Positions 1 to 5,478 of a stretch of 10,624 nucleotides of DNA are shown here, in pieces. Source of the stretch: CAZYWA01 sp964650975 [NCBI: uncultured bacterium]. GTDB lineage: Bacteria > JADJOY01. The translations under genes were made by a program, and so were the position numbers. The notes beneath the pieces were generated by a model that saw nothing but the letters and a program-made list of their open reading frames with translations, searched no databases and was not told the DNA's origin. The DNA lies in assembly GCA_964650975.1 (NCBI GenBank), contig CAZYWA010000248.1, positions 1-10,624 on the forward strand. The letters are read 5' to 3'. Numbering within the stretch: position 1 is the stretch's first letter; each line of letters opens with the position of its first letter.

Positions 1-1200
1 CACCTCCACCATGGCCTCGTTCGAGAGCCCCGCGAGCGCGGGGTTGCGAGCGCCGCCCACGATGGTGCGCAGCAGGATCCGTCCCTGGGGAGCACGGTTC
101 CCGGGATAGATGCTCGACGTCCACAAGCTGCCCAGGATGCGGCGCCGCTCGGACCCAGGGATCAGGAAGCCGAATCCGTCGAGCGGGTGCGTGACCTCGG
201 TGCGCTCGAAGCCGAGCGCCACCACCGCGGCAGGCGCGTACGGAATCTCTCGAGCCGCGGCCGCTGCGTCCGGTGCGAGGTTCGCGAGGAGCTTCGCGGC
301 CGCGCCGGCCGGACATGCCAGCACCACCTGATCCGCCGTGAGCGACTCGCCACCCGCGATCTCGATTCGATACGAGCCGCTGGGCTCCCGGACGAGCTCG
401 CGTGCCTCGGCACCGACGCGCACGCGTTCGCCGAGGGCCGCGTGCAGCGCATCCACCAAGACCTGTGTCCCTTCGGCAAAGCTCATGAGCTTCCCGGCCG
501 GACCAGCCGGACCGCCGGCGGATCCGGGAGTGAGTCCCGCGGCTCGCGCGCGCCGCGCCTGGCGCTGCAGCGAGAGAAGCGCGCGAATCAGGCTGCCGTA
601 GTCGCGCTCGAGCTCCTTGATGCGCGGGAAGCACGCCCACACGGAGAGGCGCGACGGATCGCCCGCGTAAACGCCGGACACCATCGGATCGAGCAGCCCG
701 TCGACCGCCTCGGCGCCCAGCCGTCGGCGGCCGAACTCGGCGAGGCTCTCGTCGAGCTCCGCCGGAACACGCGGGATGAACGGCTCGGCGACGATCCTGA
801 GTCGCCCAGGCACGCTGAGCAATCGCGAGCGGAAGAAGGCCGGCGGGCTCTCGGGAAGCGCGTGAAGCTCGCCGCGCCGGTACACGAACCGCCTTCGCGC
901 GGCGTCGGAGCTCGGCACCAGTCGATCGCCGAGGCCGAGGTCGCGCGCCAGCTCGAGGGTGTCGGGTTTCCCGTCGAGGAAGCCGTTGGGTCCGCCCTCG
1001 ACGGTGAAGCCGTCGCGCCGGCTCGTCACGATCTTGCCGCCGGTGCGCGGCTCCGCTTCGAGCAGCGTGAGCGCCACCGGGAGGCCGCGTTCGGCGGCCC
1101 CGCCGACGATCCGGAACGCCGTGGCGAGACCGGAGATCCCGCCCCCCACGACCACCACGCGCTGGCCGTTCCCGGCGGGCGAAGCGGTGGACGACGTCAC
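1..1200 (-). CDS. hemY: Protoporphyrinogen oxidase HemY/HemG-type, flavoprotein (3' end cut by window)
   Basis: FAD-dependent oxidase converting protoporphyrinogen IX to protoporphyrin IX, the penultimate step of haem synthesis; members of this family use O2 as acceptor and are soluble or membrane-associated. The frame is open for 400 codons from a GTG at 1200-1198 to the window edge. Visible motifs are the N-terminal dinucleotide-binding glycines VVVVGGGISGL (residues 15-25), acidic Glu48 at the end of the second strand, RTGGKI (52-57), EGGPNGF (68-74), the family hallmark GVYAGDP (176-182), and GSLWTSSIYPG (357-367). Family proteins are about 450-470 residues, so roughly 60 C-terminal residues, including the last FAD-contacting segment, lie outside. 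No good SD precedes the GTG; it was chosen because it sits 15 residues before the FAD motif and 10 nt after the hemN stop. Residues about 221-239 form a Gly/Ala/Pro-rich loop. Identity is confident; the exact start is less so. Confidence 0.93.
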   Translation of the reverse strand, partial: MTSSTASPAGNGQRVVVVGGGISGLATAFRIVGGAAERGLPVALTLLEAEPRTGGKIVTSRRDGFTVEGGPNGFLDGKPDTLELARDLGLGDRLVPSSDAARRRFVYRRGELHALPESPPAFFRSRLLSVPGRLRIVAEPFIPRVPAELDESLAEFGRRRLGAEAVDGLLDPMVSGVYAGDPSRLSVWACFPRIKELERDYGSLIRALLSLQRQARRARAAGLTPGSAGGPAGPAGKLMSFAEGTQVLVDALHAALGERVRVGAEARELVREPSGSYRIEIAGGESLTADQVVLACPAGAAAKLLANLAPDAAAAAREIPYAPAAVVALGFERTEVTHPLDGFGFLIPGSERRRILGSLWTSSIYPGNRAPQGRILLRTIVGGARNPALAGLSNEAMVEV

Positions 1201-1210
1201 GCAGAGCGGC

Positions 1211-2596
1211 TCAGACGGTGCGCGAGAAGACCGGTTTCTCGCCGCTCTTCCGCTTCAGGAACGTGTCGAACGGCATCGCCACGTTGCGGATGAAGAGCCG
1301 GCCGAGCGGAGTCACCTCGATCAGATCACCGGTGTCCTCGACGAACCCCTCGCGCGCGAGCGCCGCCAGCTCGGCGAGCTCGGGCGCGAAGTGCGAGCGG
1401 AAGTCGATGCCGAAGCGGGCTCCCACCTCCGGCGGGCTCACCGCGAAGTTGCACATGAGTGCCGTGATCACGTGGCGCCGCACCTTGTCTTCCTCGGTGA
1501 GGAGGATGCCGCGTTGGGTGGCGAGATGCCCGGCGTCGATCGCCTCGAAGTATTCGCGCAGCTCCTTCTGGTTCTGCGCATAGCTGCCCTGGACGTCGCC
1601 GATCGCGGTCATGCCGAAGCCGATCAGGTCGCCGGTCTCCTTCACCGTGTAGCCCTGGAAATTGCGGCCCACCTTGCGGCGCGTGAGCGCGCGGGTGAGC
1701 TCGTCGCCGGGCTTCGCGAAGTGGTCCATGCCGATCTGCTGGTAGCCGGCGGCGGTGAGGGTCTGGATGGCGCGGGCGAAGAGCGCGAACTTGGCCGTGG
1801 TTTCGGGCATCGTGGCGGGATCGATCTTGCGCTGGTGGGGCTTGAGCCATGGCACGAACGCGAAGCTGAACACCGCCAGCCGGTCCGGACCCATGTCCAC
1901 CACGGTGTCGAGGGTGCGCTGGAAAGTCTCCTCGGACTGGAACGGCAGACCGTAGATCAGATCGCAGTTGATGCTCTCGAAGCCGCGGTCGCGAGCGCGG
2001 TCGAAGATCTGGCGGGTCATCGCCTCCGGCTGGATGCGGTTCACCGCCTGTTGCACCTCGGGCGTGAAGTCCTGGATGCCCATGCTCATGCGGTTGAAGC
2101 CGAGACCGCGCAGGAAGTCGACCTGCGACGGGCTCGCGGTACGCGGGTCCACCTCGAGGGCCACCTCGGCGTCGGGCAGCAACGTGAAGTGCTTGGTGAT
2201 CGCCTCGAAGAGCGCACCCATGCGCTTCTCGCTCAGGAAGTTCGGCGTGCCGCCGCCCCAGTGAAGCTGGACCACGCGGCGGCGATCGGGCAGGCGCTCT
2301 GCCACCAGCTCGATTTCCCGGATGAGCCGCGCGAGATAGGGCGCCGCGGCTTCGTGATCGCGGCGGATCACCACGCTGCAACCGCAGAACGTGCACATCG
2401 ACTCGCAGAACGGGATGTGGAAGTAGAGCGACACCGGCTCGTCGGGATGGGCGTTGGCGCGAGCGAGCGCCGCCGCGGATTCGTCCGGTCCGAAGGCGTC
2501 GTGGAACTCGACCGCGGTGGGGTAGCTGGTGTAGCGAGGTCCCGGCCGGTCGTGCCGGGCGAGCAGCTCCGCGGTGACCGTCTCGACGGTGCTCAT
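1211..2596 (-). CDS. hemN: Oxygen-independent coproporphyrinogen III oxidase HemN (radical SAM)
   Basis: Radical SAM enzyme that oxidatively decarboxylates two propionates of coproporphyrinogen III to give protoporphyrinogen IX without O2; cytoplasmic. The 461-residue length matches E. coli HemN (457). Motifs: RYTSYPT (21-27); the [4Fe-4S]/SAM cysteines in CESMCTFCGC (Cys64, 68, 71 plus the extra Cys73 typical of true HemN); HWGGGTP (112-118) for SAM binding; then EVDPRT, SMGIQDF, VNRIQP, YGLPFQS, IGMDHFAKP, RNFQGYT and GFGMTAIG in family order. The extra cysteine, the YTSYPT block and full length favour HemN over the haem chaperone HemW. An in-frame ATG 11 codons upstream exists, but the chosen ATG (2596-2594) overlaps the hemE TGA by 4 nt (ATGA), which indicates translational coupling and gives the usual N-terminus. 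It is the middle gene of the hemE-hemN-hemY operon. Confidence 0.96.
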   Translation of the reverse strand: MSTVETVTAELLARHDRPGPRYTSYPTAVEFHDAFGPDESAAALARANAHPDEPVSLYFHIPFCESMCTFCGCSVVIRRDHEAAAPYLARLIREIELVAERLPDRRRVVQLHWGGGTPNFLSEKRMGALFEAITKHFTLLPDAEVALEVDPRTASPSQVDFLRGLGFNRMSMGIQDFTPEVQQAVNRIQPEAMTRQIFDRARDRGFESINCDLIYGLPFQSEETFQRTLDTVVDMGPDRLAVFSFAFVPWLKPHQRKIDPATMPETTAKFALFARAIQTLTAAGYQQIGMDHFAKPGDELTRALTRRKVGRNFQGYTVKETGDLIGFGMTAIGDVQGSYAQNQKELREYFEAIDAGHLATQRGILLTEEDKVRRHVITALMCNFAVSPPEVGARFGIDFRSHFAPELAELAALAREGFVEDTGDLIEVTPLGRLFIRNVAMPFDTFLKRKSGEKPVFSRTV

Positions 2597-3627
2597 GCGC
2601 GCACCTCGGCGCTCGCGCGATGCACGCAATCCACGAGGAAACGCGCGCTCTCGGGCGCCGTCTCGGGGAAGATCCCGTGGCCCAGGTTGAAGATGTGGCC
2701 GGGACCAGGGCCGGCTTGCGCGAGGATCTCACGCACCCGGGCTTCGAGCTCGGCTCGCGGCAGGAAGAGCGCCACGGGGTCCAGGTTGCCTTGCAACGCC
2801 ACGTCGGAGCCCAGGCGGCGCCGCGCCTCGTCGAGCGGAATGCGCCAGTCGAGCCCGATCACGTCGCCGCCCGCCGAGCGCATGCGTTCGAGCAGCGTGG
2901 CGCCGCCCAGCGCGTAGTGGATCACCGGGACACCCGGCGTGGGCAGGGCCTCGATCACCCGCCGCACGTAGGGCCCGGCGAACTCGTCGTAGTCGCGCGG
3001 CGAGAGCACACCCGCCCAGGTATCGAAGATCTGCACCGCCTGCGCGCCTGCCTCGATCTGCGCTCGCAGGTAGAGGCCCACCGTGTCGGCGAGCTTGGCG
3101 AGCAGCGCGTGCATCACCCGCGGCGCCTCGAAGCAGAGGCGCTTGAGCTTCACGAAGTCCTTGCTGGTGCCGCGTTCGATCACGTAGCTCGCGAGCGTGA
3201 ACGGAGCGCCCGCGAAGCCGATGAGCGGCACCCGGTCCGCGAGCTCGCGCCGCAGGATTCGGATCGTGTCGAGCACGAACGGCACCGTCTGGCAGGGATC
3301 GGGCACCGCGAGCTTCGCCACCTCGTCGAGGGTGAGCTCGGGCGGGTCGAGGATCGGTCCGCGCTCCTCGAAGCGCACGCCCACGCCCATGGGCTCGAGC
3401 GGGATCAGGATGTCGGAGAACAAGATGGCCGCATCCACGCCGAGGATATCGACGGGCTGGAGTGTGACTTCCGCCGCCTTTTCGGGCGTCTTGCACAGTG
3501 TCAGGAACGGGATCCCGGCTCTCACCGCGCGGTACTCGGGAAGGTAGCGGCCGGCCTGGCGCATGATCCACACGGGAGTGCGGTCCACGGGCAGGCCGCG
3601 GCACGCGCGCAGGAATCGATCGTTCAT
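2593..3627 (-). CDS. hemE: Uroporphyrinogen III decarboxylase HemE
   Basis: Cofactor-free cytoplasmic enzyme removing four acetate carboxyls from uroporphyrinogen III to give coproporphyrinogen III, the substrate of the next gene product, HemN. The 344 residues are close to the family's 345-355. Signatures: MNDRFLRAC at the N-terminus, WIMRQAGRYLPEYR (20-33) with the substrate-binding arginines, FSDILIPLEPMG (70-81) with the conserved catalytic-type Asp72, GFAGAPFTLASY (137-148), QGNLDP, and the C-terminal NLGHGI with His317. The start ATG 3627 gives the family N-terminus. A TTG four codons upstream (3639) lies 11 nt after a GGGGGAG stretch that could be its SD, so initiation there is possible. 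First gene of the minus-strand haem operon and divergent from the SCP2-like gene; no convincing promoter of its own was found. Confidence 0.97.
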   Translation of the reverse strand: MNDRFLRACRGLPVDRTPVWIMRQAGRYLPEYRAVRAGIPFLTLCKTPEKAAEVTLQPVDILGVDAAILFSDILIPLEPMGVGVRFEERGPILDPPELTLDEVAKLAVPDPCQTVPFVLDTIRILRRELADRVPLIGFAGAPFTLASYVIERGTSKDFVKLKRLCFEAPRVMHALLAKLADTVGLYLRAQIEAGAQAVQIFDTWAGVLSPRDYDEFAGPYVRRVIEALPTPGVPVIHYALGGATLLERMRSAGGDVIGLDWRIPLDEARRRLGSDVALQGNLDPVALFLPRAELEARVREILAQAGPGPGHIFNLGHGIFPETAPESARFLVDCVHRASAEVRA

Positions 3628-3665
3628 GGCGGGTACCAAAGTCTGCTTCTCTCCCCCAACCCAGG

Positions 3666-3685
3666 CAACCGCGCGGCCGCGGTTG
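3666..3685. promoter_or_regulatory. Perfect inverted repeat, candidate operator between hemE and SCP2-like gene
   Basis: Left arm CAACCGCG (3666-3673), 4-nt spacer CGGC, right arm CGCGGTTG (3678-3685). The arms match perfectly over 8 bp. The right arm overlaps the first three bases of the -35-like TTGACT of the divergent promoter, a position from which a bound repressor would block RNA polymerase. The spacing suits a dimeric regulator, but no regulator gene is adjacent. Operator function is inference; it could also be a chance GC-rich hairpin. Confidence 0.4.
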
Positions 3686-3712
3686 ACTCGCCGCGTTCTC
3701 GATCACTAGATT
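3683..3712 (+). promoter_or_regulatory. Sigma70-like promoter for the SCP2-like gene, probably leaderless
   Basis: TTGACT (3683-3688, 5 of 6 to consensus), an 18-nt spacer, then TAGATT (3707-3712, matching the key TA....T bases). The expected transcription start, about 7 nt after the -10 box, falls on or next to the ATG at 3719. The gene has no Shine-Dalgarno sequence, which agrees with a leaderless transcript. Confidence 0.5.
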
Positions 3713-3718
3713 CCGCGC

Positions 3719-4192
3719 ATGGCCTATCAAGAAGAGATGCATCGCAAGGAAGGCTTCCAATCCTTCCTGGCGAGCACCGGTTTCTGGAACCGGATCCTCA
3801 AGTCACCGAGCGGGTCCGGAGCCACGGTGCAGTCGACCGGCTTCCGGGGCGCGCTCAACTTCGAGGTCACCGGCAAGGCGGGCGGCCAGTTCCATCTCGC
3901 GGTCGAGGATGGATCGGCGGCTCTCGAGAAGGGAGCCCATTCCTCACCCAAGGGCACCATCACGCTGCCCGACGAGCTCTTCATGCGGCTGCTCTCGGGC
4001 GTCGCCTCGTGGGCCACGGTGTACTCGAGCGGGCAAGTCCAAGCGTCGGGCGATGTAGAGGCCAAGGCGGCGGGCGCGCTCTTCGGCCAGCTCAAGTCGG
4101 CGCGCGGCGGCAGCGGCCCGAGTGCTTGGGCCGCGCGCTGGCTGACCAATCGCGTGATCAAGAAATCCGGAGTGGTCCGCGAGGCGCATTAG
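3719..4192 (+). CDS. SCP2-like (sterol carrier type) lipid-binding protein
   Basis: Small cytoplasmic protein of 157 residues; no signal peptide or membrane segment. Residues about 44-127 follow the SCP2 fold pattern: strand GALNFEV, GKAGGQFHLAVEDG (52-65), a lysine/glycine strand, TITLPDELFMRLLSG (80-94) and SGQVQASGDVEAKAAGALFGQL (104 onward), which corresponds to the family's Gkl...Gd...a..l..l ending. SCP2 domains bind acyl chains, sterols or other hydrophobic ligands; the ligand here cannot be told. The N-terminal 43 residues and the basic C-terminal tail (WLTNRVIKKSGVV) are not recognised. It is divergent from hemE with 91 bp between starts. ATG 3719 has no SD but lies 6 nt after a -10-like box. 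The family call rests on pattern only, so a distant SCP2-like assignment is fair. Confidence 0.7.
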   Translation: MAYQEEMHRKEGFQSFLASTGFWNRILKSPSGSGATVQSTGFRGALNFEVTGKAGGQFHLAVEDGSAALEKGAHSSPKGTITLPDELFMRLLSGVASWATVYSSGQVQASGDVEAKAAGALFGQLKSARGGSGPSAWAARWLTNRVIKKSGVVREAH

Positions 4193-4275
4193 TCGAGAGG
4201 CTCGCGATGCTCGCATCTCGACGAATGCCGATGTTTCCTCGGAGGTCCGTTCCAGACCCCCGTCCCGGACGTATC

Positions 4276-4300
4276 TTCGGGGTCTTGCGAAGACCCCGAA
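4276..4300. repeat. Perfect 11-bp stem-loop with GCG loop
   Basis: TTCGGGGTCTT (4276-4286), loop GCG, AAGACCCCGAA (4290-4300). The stem is perfect and GC-rich, 84 nt after the SCP2-like stop. There is no T-run directly downstream on either strand, so it is not a canonical intrinsic terminator. It could still end transcription, protect a 3' end, or be the core of a repetitive intergenic element. Confidence 0.6.
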
Positions 4301-4425
4301 CCCCAACGGGTGCGATTCTTTCGGGGCCCCACCCCCGAGCCGGCGCTTCGCGCCGACGACGAAAACCCCAGTAGCCGCTCCCCGACTGCTTCTCGCCGAG
4401 CCGCTGGTCACGGCGGTTCCCAAAC

Positions 4426-4430
4426 GAGGA
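4426..4430 (+). promoter_or_regulatory. Ribosome binding site fixing the BKACE start
   Basis: GAGGA lies 6 nt before ATG 4437. It is a good match to the Shine-Dalgarno core at normal spacing and supports that start. Confidence 0.75.
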
Positions 4431-4436
4431 TCGAAC

Positions 4437-5312
4437 ATGAGCTCCACGGAAAAGGCGGTCGTCACGTGTGCGTTGACGGGGGTGCTCACCAATCCGCAGC
4501 AGTTTCCGGTGCCGGTGACGCCGGAGCAGATGGCGCAGGCGGCCCGTCAGGCCCGGGACGCGGGGGCGACCGTGGTGCACTGCCACTTCCGGATGCAGGA
4601 GCCGGGGCTCGGGCATCTGCCCACCTGGGATCCGGACGTGGTGGCCGGAATCGTCGACGCGATCCGGGCCGAGGTGCCGGACATCCTCGTGAACCTGACC
4701 ACCGGCGTCATGGGCGCCGACATCTCGGGTCCGGTGGCGTGTCTCGATCGCGTGAAGCCGGAGATGGCGGCGCTCAACGCTGGCTCGCTCAACTACCTGA
4801 AGGCGCGCGCGGACGGCCGCTGGGCGTGGCCACCGCTGCTCTTCGACAATCCGGTCGACAAGGTCGAGTCGTTCATCGAGGCGATGAACCGGAACGGCGT
4901 GATCCCGGAGTGCGAGTGCTTCGACACGGGCATCGTCCGCAGCGTCAAGATGTTCCTGGAGGTCGGGATGCTGAAGCCGCCGGCCCACGTGTCGCTAGTG
5001 ATGGGAGTGGCGAGCGGCATGCCGGCGCGCCCGGAGTGGCTGCCGCTCCTCATGGACGAGATGGCCCCCGGAACCGAGTGGCAGACCATCGCGATCGGCC
5101 GCGAGGAGGTGTGGCCGCTCTTGCGCCGCACCGCGGAGCTCGGCGGCAACGTGCGCACCGGCCTCGAGGACACGTTCTATTTGCCGACCGGCGAGCGCGC
5201 GAAATCGAACGGCGAGCTGGTCGAGGCGCTGGTGCGGATCGTCCGCGACGTGGGCCGCGAGCCCGCGACGCCGGAAGAGGCTCGCCGGATCATCGGCATC
5301 GGCGCTCACTGA
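4437..5312 (+). CDS. Beta-keto acid cleavage enzyme (BKACE / Kce family, DUF849)
   Basis: Metal-dependent TIM-barrel enzyme. Family members condense a beta-keto acid with acetyl-CoA and cleave it to acetoacetate plus a new CoA ester; the founding member Kce acts on 3-keto-5-aminohexanoate in lysine fermentation. The 291 residues are near the usual 270-310. Visible: VVTCALTGVLTNP (8-20), the metal-binding histidines in VVHCHFR (His48, His50), VNLTTGVMG (85-93), LNAGSLNY (113-120), PECECFDTG (157-165), LVMGVASGMP (187-196), and RTGLEDTFYLP (240-250) with the conserved Glu244-Asp245. All expected catalytic elements seem present. The segment FRMQEPGLGHLPTWDP after the histidines replaces the more usual RDP-type loop and suggests a distinct subgroup. 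No lysine-degradation genes are nearby, so the substrate is unknown. It appears monocistronic, flanked by non-coding regions on both sides. Confidence 0.88.
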   Translation: MSSTEKAVVTCALTGVLTNPQQFPVPVTPEQMAQAARQARDAGATVVHCHFRMQEPGLGHLPTWDPDVVAGIVDAIRAEVPDILVNLTTGVMGADISGPVACLDRVKPEMAALNAGSLNYLKARADGRWAWPPLLFDNPVDKVESFIEAMNRNGVIPECECFDTGIVRSVKMFLEVGMLKPPAHVSLVMGVASGMPARPEWLPLLMDEMAPGTEWQTIAIGREEVWPLLRRTAELGGNVRTGLEDTFYLPTGERAKSNGELVEALVRIVRDVGREPATPEEARRIIGIGAH

Positions 5313-5337
5313 CCGGCTCACGGCCCCGCCCCCGTAG

Positions 5338-5381
5338 ACGCCGAAAGAGCGCGCTTTTTTCGAGGCGGGCGCCCGAAAAGG
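5338..5381 (+). terminator. Candidate intrinsic terminator after the BKACE gene
   Basis: About 25 nt after the stop, the self-complementary AGCGCGCT (5348-5355) runs into a six-T tract (5355-5360). A second hairpin overlaps it: TTTTCG (5357-5362) and GGC (5364-5366) pair with GCC and CGAAAA (5371-5379), with one bulged A. The palindrome CGGGCGCCCG (5366-5375) sits inside. The A/T tracts on both sides of the second stem could let it act on both strands. No other gap in the window has such a T-run. Confidence 0.5.
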
Positions 5382-5394
5382 CCGCCGAGACGAG

Positions 5395-5424
5395 TTGATG
5401 GGTCTCGCGCGCTTCTGATACCGT
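5395..5424 (+). promoter_or_regulatory. Candidate sigma70-like promoter for the FHA gene
   Basis: TTGATG (5395-5400), an 18-nt spacer, then TACCGT (5419-5424) preceded by TGA (5416-5418), an extended -10 arrangement TGnTAnnnT. The predicted start near 5431 leaves a leader of about 48 nt before ATG 5479. It sits directly after the terminator candidate. The -10 matches only the key positions, so confidence is modest. Confidence 0.35.
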
Positions 5425-5466
5425 CGCTCGCGTCCGATCGGCGCGAGCCACACGGTGCTCGTGCGC

Positions 5467-5471
5467 GGGAG
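5467..5471 (+). promoter_or_regulatory. Ribosome binding site deciding the FHA gene start
   Basis: GGGAG is 7 nt before ATG 5479. An upstream in-frame GTG at 5455 would place this SD inside the coding region, and the FHA fold begins a few residues after the ATG, so ATG 5479 is preferred. Confidence 0.75.
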
Positions 5472-5478
5472 CAGTTGC

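Larger units (their letters stand above)
4193..4436. other. Non-coding region with several perfect stem-loops (possible dispersed repeat or structured RNA)
   Basis: 244 bp between the SCP2-like stop and the BKACE start with no credible gene. It contains: a split hairpin TCGAGA (4193-4198)/TCTCGA (4216-4221) enclosing GCGA-TGC-TCGC (4204-4214); a perfect 11-bp hairpin (4276-4300); TCGGGG (4321-4326)/CCCCGA (4333-4338); and CGGCGC-TTC-GCGCCG (4341-4355). The minus strand carries several runs of four or more Gs, with possible G-quadruplex character. No clear promoter was found for the downstream gene. The density of structure is unlike the other gaps in the window. Confidence 0.5.

Noticed and set aside
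1211-2596. HemW (haem chaperone) as an alternative identity for the radical SAM gene
   Set aside because: The extra cysteine in CESMCTFCGC, the RYTSYPT N-terminus and the 461-residue length fit true HemN; HemW is shorter (about 380) and lacks these.
959-2917. Plus-strand open frame of 652 codons across hemY, hemN and hemE
   Set aside because: It is antisense to three clearly recognised haem genes, its translation is rich in Arg, Glu, His and Ala without any family pattern, and it crosses gene boundaries. It is a GC-rich shadow frame.
4276-4300. Reading the perfect 11-bp hairpin as a classic Rho-independent terminator
   Set aside because: No T-run follows the stem on either strand, so it was kept as a stem-loop/repeat of unknown role.
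2620-4374. Plus-strand frame of 584 codons across hemE, the intergenic region and the SCP2-like gene
   Set aside because: It covers a divergent gene pair in the wrong frame or strand for both and has no domain signal.
4193-4436. tRNA or known riboswitch in the long gap
   Set aside because: No cloverleaf, no T-loop GTTCGA-type motif in the right context, and no riboswitch core that I recognise.
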